From positions 46,956,574 through 47,020,573 of the forward strand of contig NC_065921.1 of assembly GCF_024586455.1 (NCBI RefSeq): 64,000 nucleotides of DNA. Direction: 5' to 3'. Numbering within the stretch: position 1 is the stretch's first letter; each line of letters starts with the position of its first letter. The position numbers were made by a program, and so were the translations under genes. The notes under the pieces were generated by a model. That model saw only the letters and a list, made by a program, of their open reading frames with translations, was not told the DNA's origin and did not search any database. This stretch comes from Bactrocera neohumeralis (Eukaryota > Arthropoda > Insecta > Diptera > Tephritidae). Shown in pieces: positions 56,831 to 64,000 of the stretch.

Positions 56831-57456
56831 ATTTTCGACACACAATACAAACCAAAATTGAAATAACAACTGTCGTAAGAGTATTCTTAACCTATTTTTT
56901 TGCGGTATCCTATCTGACATAAGCTAATGTCAAACATACCAACACACGCCGCCATATGCACAGGTTTTAAAATAACCGCCAGTGGCGCCAGTATTGCCGC
57001 CAGTCACCACAGAGTGGTTGTAGAATTACGAACTAGATGTCGTCATGAGTCGGTAGGTCGAAAAATAAATATTAATGTCTCTGTTGGCTACATTGGTTTA
57101 CACCACAGGCATTTGTATATTTATCTTATAAAACAAAAAATAATAATGTTATCAATTTAAAAATATTAAAGAGTCAAAAAATCCCTGAAAATACCCCTGA
57201 AAATTTTAAACCCCTAAAAAAATCCCATCTCACTTATTTACCCCCTAAATCTGGGGGAAAAGCCGTAAGTTGGGAACACTGCTATTAAGGTAATTGACAT
57301 GCTTCAAGGGGCAAATGAATACTTTGTGTTTAAATGAGTTAAGCATCCACCCCCTCTACTCGGGAAAAACTGGCCCATCCTAGTAAAACACAGCTAATAT
57401 ACCACAGCCGATGACATCATAACACATCCATTACTACATTACTACTTACATTACAT

Positions 57457-57855
57457 GGAGGATGGGGTCATGTGTAGAAGTTCACGCAAGTGAGGAAAGT
57501 TCTCTGATTGCCATTCACTTGGGAGTGGCCAGAAACGATTCTTTTACATATGACTCAAGCAGCTCACGACTTCCGGTCTTTGACCAAGTATCCTCTGGTT
57601 AGCCTAAGAACATCCGTTCGAAGGTGAGCTAAAGTGAGAAGGCGAAACATCCCCTGCATAGGGTTGTGCGCTGGGTTTGGGACCCGCCACGTAAAAAGCC
57701 TACCCCAATGAACAGTAACAACCAGCCTCGGATGAGAGACCCCCCTTCTGATGACGACCACGGCAAACGAAATAAGGACTACGATTTAAGGGCATGCACC
57801 TGGAATGTCCGGTCCCTTAATTGGGAAGGTGCCGCTGCCCAGCTGGTTGATGTCC
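57457..57855 (+). mobile_element. RTE copy F: isolated 5' fragment
   Basis: Begins at the RTE 5' end (ggaggatggggtcatgtgta) and covers the 5' untranslated region and the start of the endonuclease frame (MRWVWDPPRKKPTP, RACTWNVRSLNWEGAAAQLV). It stops after 'gttgatgtcc'. LINEs are usually truncated at the 5' side, so a 3'-truncated piece implies later deletion or abnormal integration. The word acatccatta occurs at 57422 and again at 57856. Confidence 0.85.
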
Positions 57856-58104
57856 ACATCCATTACCACAGAACAGAATTCACCACACTTCTACATCAAC
57901 CCACTAAATTTAAAGGATGATCCGCTGAGCAGGTTCAATACATTCGTTTACGCAATTCGTCAGATACACTTCGCACATCTATATTCGCTTACACACTGCG
58001 CCGCGTCGACCTACAAATACGCCACATCTCAATACAATTCGACCGCAGAGTTCTCACGCGCTACAAATAAATTTCGTTTTTCCAACCAGTTCCTGCCAGC
58101 ATAA
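57856..58104. other. Unexplained 250-bp segment between two LINEs
   Basis: Less AT-rich than its surroundings, with no stop for 99 codons in one frame (57805-58104), but the peptide has no recognised motif. It could be part of another element or host DNA. It ends where the TTTA tail of the next LINE begins. Confidence 0.35.
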
Positions 58105-61013
58105 ATTTATTTATTTATTTATTTATTTATAAAACGTGAAACAATAATACAATTACTTTTCCACGAAAAAAGGAGCACTGGCTGCCAGGACCTTCGGCTC
58201 GCTGATGTAAATATAAAATGTATAGTTATTGCTTAATTAAGTCTTAGGTGTAAAAGTTAATAAAATGTTCTGTAGCTAATAGAAAAGTATTAAGAACAAA
58301 ATAAATAATAAGTAATGGGAAGTTTATAAACATAATCATATTTGTGGTTTTAATCCTGTTTGTACTAAGAATGCTGAAATTTTTGTTACGTTTTCGGAGG
58401 AACTCGTTTGTAACAGAGCAGACGGTATTTGGTCGTCGAAGATATTTTTTCTAATTGCTGCGAAATGTGGGCAGTCGTCAAGTAAATGATAGGCTGTTAA
58501 AGCTAACGACGGGCAGTGTTGGCAAACTGGTGGACTAGAACGATTTAGAAGGTGCGCATGTGTGGCAATTGTGTGTCCTAGGCGTAATCGGATAAATGCT
58601 TTGATGTCGTTGCACCGGCAGCTGGAGGGATAGCTTGGTTTTATCCTGTTCAGGTTATTCGCAGTATATTGGTGCTGGATAGATCTATACAAGTCTTTTT
58701 TCATAATATAGTCAAAAGTTATTAGTGGTTCTTTTGCTGCGAGTTTAGCCCGTTCGTTTGCCAGATTGTTTCCTTTTATGCCTGCATGTCCTGGAACCCA
58801 CATTAGTTTTAAGCGATTGTTATTCTCGATTAATTTGCTCCGAATACAGGAAATTAAGTAGGACTTGTTGTTTGTATTTATTACCGAGTGTATGGTAGAC
58901 TTGCTATCAATGCAGATAACTGCTTTAAAACTAGATTTTACGACGAAGATGATTGCGTTGAAGATAGCGACAGCTTCAGCTGTGAAAACCGAGGCGTAGC
59001 TGGGAAGTATTCCTGCTGTAATTGTTCTTCCCTCGGAGTCAACGACGGCGAATGTTGTGCTAATGTCGGTTTTTGAACCATCTGTGAAAACGAATCTCCA
59101 GTCTGGGAGCAGTGGAGTTGTGTATTCCGCGAAAAGGCGTTGAAATACTGTGGGGGAGGTACCACTTTTTCCGTATTTCTCCAAGTTTAGCATGAAACAT
59201 GATTTATTTATCATCCAAGGCGGAGAAGATACTTTTTGACGGAGAGAAGGGAATGTGATATCAAGCTCTCTGGTGTATTCGATGCAGAGGAATATTGACG
59301 ACTTACGACTTGGAGACTTTTTCCGTTGCAGCTCGGATAACACTGTTTCGTAAAGAATATTATTGTAACAAAGAAACAGCGTCGGTATGAGTTTTTTTAG
59401 GTTAAGTGTAAATCTTTCTTCGATTGTGGGTAGCCTCGCTTCCACAAGTATGAATTGTGTTGGCGATGTAGGAAAAGCGCGAAGACTTCTGCGCACAGCC
59501 ATGTGGTATGGGGAATACAGTAACTTGATGACACTTTTCGCGCAGTTGCCATAGATGGGTAGGCCATAGTCTATCTTCGATAATATAAGAGCTCTGGTTA
59601 CATTTATTAGTGTTGACGAGTTAATTAAGCAGTGTTTGGATGATAGATATTTAATAATGTTAAGCCTAGCAGCCAGCTGCTTTCTTAAATATAAACAATG
59701 TTTTTTGAAAGTTAATTTTTTATCAAAAATTAAACCTAGAAACTTAAGTTTATTAGCGTTTACAACTGGAATATTGTTATAAACTAATGTAAAGTAATTA
59801 CATTTGTGTTTGCGGCAAACATGGAAATTCTTACATTTGTTTAAAGATACGTTGGCTCCAGATGATTCGGACCATATACTTAAATCAGCTAATATATTAG
59901 TAAAATCTTGTTTAACAAGGTTTAGGTCATTTAGTTTAGAGACCAATAATGAATCATCAGCATAGCATATATAAAAAATATTTTTATACTTATCAATTAT
60001 GTGACAAACTTCATTGAATGCAGCGGTAAAAAAAATGACAGATAGCGGGGAACCTTGGGGAATACCATTATGTAAAGAGAAATAATTAGAAAAGGTGTTA
60101 TTTACTTTGGAAACAAATCTGCGATTAGTGGGAAAAGACTGGATAATTTTAAGGATTTTTCCACCAAGGTTCCATTTTACCAACTGACGTAGAACTACAT
60201 GAGCTCTCACGCGGTCAAAGGCTTTCTCGAAGTCTATACTTAGCACAGAAAGGTGGTTTCTATTGGAAAGAGCAGTAGAAGCATAGCTTTCGAAGAGGAG
60301 CAAGGCATCAATGGTGCCATGCCCCTCTTTAAAAGCCACTTGCTGCGGACTAATGGAGTTATTGTTTATTGCATACCACGAAATACGATGAGCTATAATT
60401 TTTTCGAAAAGTTTACCTAAACAGCTAAGCAGTGAAATGGGTCTGAAACCTGATGCTTCTGTTGCAGGACTACTTGACTTAGGAATGGGGATAATAATAG
60501 CGTTTTTCCAGGTTTGGCGGTAAATACCTTTATTTAGAATGTTGTTGTATAACTTAATTAATCTGGCCATCAAACATGAAGGTAGATGTTGCAACATGGG
60601 GTACGATATTCTGTCGGCACCCGGGGTTTTGCCTGAGAAAGAGGATAGTGTAGACTGTAGTTCAATATGTTCTATATTGCAATCTGTGATGTTTGACAAA
60701 GTATAAGGGGAAGTACTGAGATATTTGTTTTTGTCTGAAATGAAAGTGGCATGAAAGTTTGAGTCCTGCGAGTATTCTGACCAGTATGCTGCGAAGTAAT
60801 TAGATAGCTGTTTTGCGTTGACGATAGTCCCATTAGCATTACTTATGGAGATCAACTGGGATTGCGGGTATATTCCAGATAATTTTTTAATATCGGACAA
60901 TGCTTTTTTCGGGCTTGATTTATGGTTGATAGATTCCGAGAAATTATTTAAGCTGTCCCTTTTAGATTGTTTTGCTTTCCTACGAAACATCGCGTTAGCC
61001 TTTTTATACATAA
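58105..61013 (-). mobile_element. I/LOA-type LINE (RT plus RNase H), 3' part
   Basis: The 3' end has a tail of about six TAAA units (TTTA on plus, 58105-58132), then about 200 bp of untranslated DNA, then the ORF2 region. The 5' endonuclease part is not present to the left of 61014, where a Helitron terminus begins. The LINE therefore seems interrupted, not simply truncated. Target duplication cannot be assessed. Confidence 0.88.
58336..61011 (-). CDS. LINE ORF2 C-terminal portion: reverse transcriptase, RNase H, CCHC (891 codons open)
   Basis: Open for 891 codons from ATG at 61011. RT boxes: SGKTPGADRISYPML (about 126-140), PISLLSCLGKLFEKIIAHRI (191-210), LSIDFEKAFDRV (257-268), NGIPQGSPLSV (315-325), CYADDSLLV (349-357). 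RNase H: FTDGSKT (Asp 644), TAEAVAIF (Glu 679), CIDSKST (Asp 702) and GNNLANERAKLA, where the fourth acidic residue (usually GNExAD) is Asn 752. A C-terminal Cys/His block follows: PPVCQHC...HLLDDCPHF (about 828-850). RT plus RNase H fits the I/LOA group. The ATG is probably internal to a longer ORF2 whose endonuclease part is cut off by the Helitron. Confidence 0.88.
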   Translation of the reverse strand: MYKKANAMFRRKAKQSKRDSLNNFSESINHKSSPKKALSDIKKLSGIYPQSQLISISNANGTIVNAKQLSNYFAAYWSEYSQDSNFHATFISDKNKYLSTSPYTLSNITDCNIEHIELQSTLSSFSGKTPGADRISYPMLQHLPSCLMARLIKLYNNILNKGIYRQTWKNAIIIPIPKSSSPATEASGFRPISLLSCLGKLFEKIIAHRISWYAINNNSISPQQVAFKEGHGTIDALLLFESYASTALSNRNHLSVLSIDFEKAFDRVRAHVVLRQLVKWNLGGKILKIIQSFPTNRRFVSKVNNTFSNYFSLHNGIPQGSPLSVIFFTAAFNEVCHIIDKYKNIFYICYADDSLLVSKLNDLNLVKQDFTNILADLSIWSESSGANVSLNKCKNFHVCRKHKCNYFTLVYNNIPVVNANKLKFLGLIFDKKLTFKKHCLYLRKQLAARLNIIKYLSSKHCLINSSTLINVTRALILSKIDYGLPIYGNCAKSVIKLLYSPYHMAVRRSLRAFPTSPTQFILVEARLPTIEERFTLNLKKLIPTLFLCYNNILYETVLSELQRKKSPSRKSSIFLCIEYTRELDITFPSLRQKVSSPPWMINKSCFMLNLEKYGKSGTSPTVFQRLFAEYTTPLLPDWRFVFTDGSKTDISTTFAVVDSEGRTITAGILPSYASVFTAEAVAIFNAIIFVVKSSFKAVICIDSKSTIHSVINTNNKSYLISCIRSKLIENNNRLKLMWVPGHAGIKGNNLANERAKLAAKEPLITFDYIMKKDLYRSIQHQYTANNLNRIKPSYPSSCRCNDIKAFIRLRLGHTIATHAHLLNRSSPPVCQHCPSLALTAYHLLDDCPHFAAIRKNIFDDQIPSALLQTSSSENVTKISAFLVQTGLKPQI

Positions 61014-61254
61014 CTAGCTGACCCGGCAGCCGTTGTCCTGCCTGAAATTATGTGTTTTGAAATGAAAAGAAAGTTGAATTTATATTGTGTTGAAAATCAT
61101 TTATTTTCTATTTTTCCAAATTTTTTCAATGTAACGAAGCTTGATAAACAATATTTTTTGGTTTCTGTTTCGGTGCGTAAATGTACAGAGAGAGTACGGA
61201 ATGCGTTGAAACTGATATGGAAAATTGTAGAATTTTTGAAAACTGAAAAGGTTT

Positions 61255-61960
61255 GAACTGAAATGGCAAATCGTTGGAGCTCAGAGGAATTCGTAGAGTC
61301 AAGCATTCTGCCCCATTCTATAAGATAGCTACGTTACAATCAGTCGGGTTGCATTACACAGTTTCGGTGCTTGAAGATTGCGAAACATAATAACGACAGA
61401 TCCAACTTTGAGACGCAAATAATGCGGTGTCATACCAAGCCTCTCCAAAGCACTTAGAAATTCCACTTGATAATTCGCGGCTTCGTCTCATTGTCAAGAC
61501 GATCGATCGATTTGTATGCGCGCGTGTCTCCCGGAATTTGACTTTAAATCTTCCAGTTTAAGTCAACAACATCGGTATTTTTGGCAGCTAAAATTGTGCG
61601 TGCACTCAAGAAATCGTAGTTACGATAATTTGGCCAATGTCCGAATATTCTTTATGAGTTTATCTTTCATGAATTGATAAACGGCAGATGGAATTGATAT
61701 TAAACCACCGGAAGTATCAAGCAGAATTGACTCATTTGCAATTCTTAGCGCAGACGATGTAAAATGTCTTCGACAATGTAATTTTTGTTCGTATACCATA
61801 ATTGAAGCGGATTTGAAGGTTGATATGTCGAAATGATCTTCCCGAAAAGTGTGCGAACTTCATTTGCACCGCATCGTACATATTTTGCTGGCTTGCTTCT
61901 AAAATTGTACACACCGTACGCGCGCTCTAGAAAGCAACTAATAGCCTCTATACCCTTCAC
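61255..61960 (-). pseudogene. Second Helitron helicase remnant, internally deleted
   Basis: Minus frames give STYQPSNPLQLWYTNKNYIV and EDILHRLR, matching the N-terminal part of the main helicase (PSAPTDLWHKYKDHMAEDIL at about 63600). They are fused directly to LLDTSGGLISIPSAVYQF, LSARTILAAKNTDV, TPHYLRLKVGSVVIMFRN and KLCNATRLI, which match the C-terminal part (DTSSGYITFPTNFCNF; LSERVILAAKNVDV; KIGSVIIMLRNTNP; RLCNGTRL). The ATPase core is missing. Frameshifts occur throughout. It is another Helitron copy in the same orientation, more diverged. Confidence 0.75.
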
Positions 61961-61969
61961 TGCTTCTCT

Positions 61970-64000
61970 CTATTCTAATGCTTTTTGATAAACTATATTT
62001 TTAGTTTTATGTTCTGGCGCATAAATAAATAATGTTGATGGTTTTCCGACACGGGAATAGGCGACATATAATTGGCCATGTGCAAAACATGGATTTTCTA
62101 GGTTGATGCCACATACACTTAGTGACTGCCCTTGCGATTTATTTATTGACATTGCTAATGCAAGCCGCACTGGAAACTGTAAACGTTTAAAGCTGAATGG
62201 TATGTCGTTCGGTATCATAGGGATGCGTGGGATTAAAACATCTTCGCCTTTGTACTTCCCTTTCAAAATTGTGGCTTCGATGACGTTGTTCAATAATTTC
62301 TTCACCGCAAGCCGGGTACCATTACACAGACGTGGCGGGTTTGTGTTCCGTAACATAATAATTACTGATCCGATTTTTAATTGCAGATTATGAGGTGGTA
62401 AGCCGGGCAATTCCAGCGAATTTAAAAATTCTGTTGGATAATTGACAACTTCATCTTCATTAGTAATGGAATCAACTGATTTGTAATTCTTCAATTCGCC
62501 AGCTATTTTCTCTTGAATATGAAAATTCATTTCATTCACATCAACATTTTTTGCGGCCAATATAACACGTTCGCTTAACCAAATGTGATTTACGTAATTT
62601 TGAGCAATGTTTGGGAAAACCATCTCCATGAGTTCGGTTTTTGATTCACAAAAGTTACAAAAATTGGTAGGGAATGTAATGTATCCAGATGATGTATCAA
62701 CAGCAATAATACCATTACCAATATCGAGCAGTTGTTTGGAAAACACTTCTTCAGACTGGTCTTCCTGTAATTCGACTCTCATGTTTATACTTAATTTAAG
62801 TGTTTTAATGTATTTCCATAAAATGGACGACTTCAAACAGGCATTCAGTTCATCAGCTGGCGTTGAGCGTGGAACAACTGGCAATATTTGTCGAAAATCA
62901 CCTGCCAATAGTATCATTGCACCACCAAACCGGTTTTTGTTATTTCGTAAATCTTGCATCGAGCGATCTAATGCCTCCAAAGATTTTTTGTGTGCCATCG
63001 TACATTCATCCCAAATGATCAGTCTTGTTTGCTGCAGCACTTTGGCCATCGCAGAATTCCTCGAAAGGTTGCAAGTTGGAGTTTCATTAATTTGAAGGTT
63101 TAACGGCAGTTTGAGAGCTGTCTGAGCTGTTCGACCGCCTTCCAACAATGTAGCTGCAATACCTGATGAAGCTAGGGCTAGTGCAATTCCATTTTGCGAC
63201 CGAATTGTTGCCAAAATCAATGATAACAAAAAAGTTTTCCCAGTTCCACCGGGAGCATCTTAAAAATAAAATCCGCCAGTTCCATCGTTCACTACTTTCA
63301 TGAGCGTATCGTAAGCATATTTTTGTTGTTGATTTAAAAGGGGAATTGTTCTATCAACCATTTCTCGTAATGTTTCGGAATCGTATTGGGCTTCGCGTCT
63401 GAATTCTTGATCAAATGAGTCGAACATTGGACGATTGGATCCTATCATTCCTATTTGAATTAATACTTTGTTGGTAAGCATCAAGCACATGTCCTCAATT
63501 AAAATTAATGCTTCATTGTGAATTTCTTCGTTCATTTGCAAATCTGCATTCGATGTTCTAAGACGCATCTGATGCAATATATCTTCCGCCATATGATCTT
63601 TGTATTTATGCCATAAATCAGTCGGTGCTGATGGGAAGCATGTAGACAAAATTATAGAAAATAATGTTCGTATTTGTTTAGCATTTGACGAAATCACAGC
63701 ATCTTCAAGAGTCTGGTCCCAATGAGTGTCATTCTCTAACAATCCCAAATGTTGACAGGCTTCTCTGTATGTGTCACACAATACACCATTAACAGTTCGC
63801 AGATGTTGGAATGATGTTGGACCACGAACTAACAATAAACGCAAATAAAAACACTCGTCTTGACTGGGATGGACTGCATAAATACGGCCTAGTGCATCGG
63901 TGGAAAATACTTGTGGGTAATCTGAAACTGGCTGTCCTCGTTTTCGTCGTTGAAATTTTTTAGATGATTGATTCCAGATATAATATCTTGGCATTTCGGA
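61970..64000 (-). pseudogene. Helitron PIF1-like helicase, C-terminal region, one premature stop
   Basis: The frame is open from the window edge to a TAA at 63260-63262 (MPRYYIWNQSSKKFQRRKRG near the edge; QHLRTVNGVLCDTYREACQH; LNQQQKYAYDTLMKVV). It then continues in the same frame as DAPGGTGKTFLLSLIL (Walker A), IIWDECTMAHKKSLEALDRS (Walker B), LLAGDFRQILPVVPRS, LKLSINMR, NKSQGQSLSVCG and YVAYSRVGKPSTLF, ending at 61970. All SF1B helicase motifs are present. The single stop replaces a residue just before Walker A, where a Leu codon (TTA or TTG) is likely ancestral. Otherwise undamaged, so inactivation may be recent. Confidence 0.9.

Larger units (their letters stand above)
54149..57281 (-). 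mobile_element. hAT element, full length (3133 bp) with 8-bp target duplication
   Basis: The left end cagtgttaccaactctcaaa (54149) and the inverted right end cagtgttcccaacttacgg (from 57281) share the CAGTG hAT start. The octamer ctattaag flanks both sides exactly (54141-54148 and 57282-57289). The short 'ccctaaa' word recurs just inside both ends. Inside are a broken transposase gene (minus) and a nested 205-bp MITE. Confidence 0.95.
61014..64000 (-). mobile_element. Helitron, 3' part, running off the right edge
   Basis: The minus-strand 3' terminus is CTAG at 61014-61017, followed by T (Helitrons end in CTRR and insert between A and T). Just before it is a short hairpin, ggcag-gacaacgg-ctgcc (about 61023-61042). 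The PIF1-type helicase lies upstream (61970-64000). The Rep nickase should lie beyond 64000. Between terminus and helicase lies a second, decayed helicase-like stretch (61255-61960). Confidence 0.82.

Overview
The window looks like intergenic or heterochromatin-type DNA from an insect, most likely a higher dipteran and possibly a tephritid fruit fly. The support is strong AT-richness, the mix of transposon families (many mariners including a DD41D 'rosa'-type, two piggyBacs, RTE-type LINEs, Ty3/Gypsy, hAT, Helitron) and two dispersed repeat families of a kind I associate with tephritid and drosophilid DNA. The species call is inference. I see no convincing single-copy host gene, no tRNA or rRNA gene and no CRISPR. 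The window is a graveyard of nested mobile elements, almost all inactivated.

Layout. 1-9.8 kb: AT-rich spacer with two dispersed repeat families (here R1 and R2), two eroded mariners and a BED-finger hAT remnant. 9812-11616: a 1.8-kb DNA transposon with imperfect ~135-bp terminal inverted repeats and two fragments of a Cys-rich protein I cannot assign to a superfamily. 13.4-16 kb: a piggyBac remnant split by an RTE retrotransposon (copy A). 16814-19330: a second, unrelated piggyBac with both ends and its TTAA target sites. 19.9-28.3 kb: RTE copy B, R1 copies, a 619-bp hAT-type MITE and mariner scraps. 28.9-36.4 kb: a decayed Ty3/Gypsy element (gag-PR-RT-RH-IN) split by a full-length RTE (copy C). 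37021-38008: a palindromic mariner made of two inverted copies of one end. 38.9-42.2 kb: RTE copy D. 43.3-46.2 kb: three mariner remnants and R1/R2 fragments. 46.2-51.1 kb: an R2 repeat carrying a complete mariner and RTE copy E. 51.3-54.0 kb: an R1 copy, a mauritiana-like mariner fragment and a DD41D mariner. 54149-57281: a full-length hAT element with a perfect 8-bp target duplication and a nested 205-bp MITE. 57.5-61.0 kb: an RTE 5' fragment (copy F) and an I-like LINE whose 891-codon frame is still open. 61014-64000: the 3' part of a Helitron with a PIF1-type helicase, running off the right edge and apparently inserted into the LINE.

How the parts relate. The clearest story is layering: insertion junctions with target-site duplications give relative ages (piggyBac before RTE A, Gypsy before RTE C, R2 before both a mariner and RTE E, LINE before Helitron). 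The RTE copies share lesions and mix segments, suggesting common defective sources and recombination. The candidates most worth following up are the unclassified 9812-11616 transposon, the palindromic mariner and the mosaic RTE copies.
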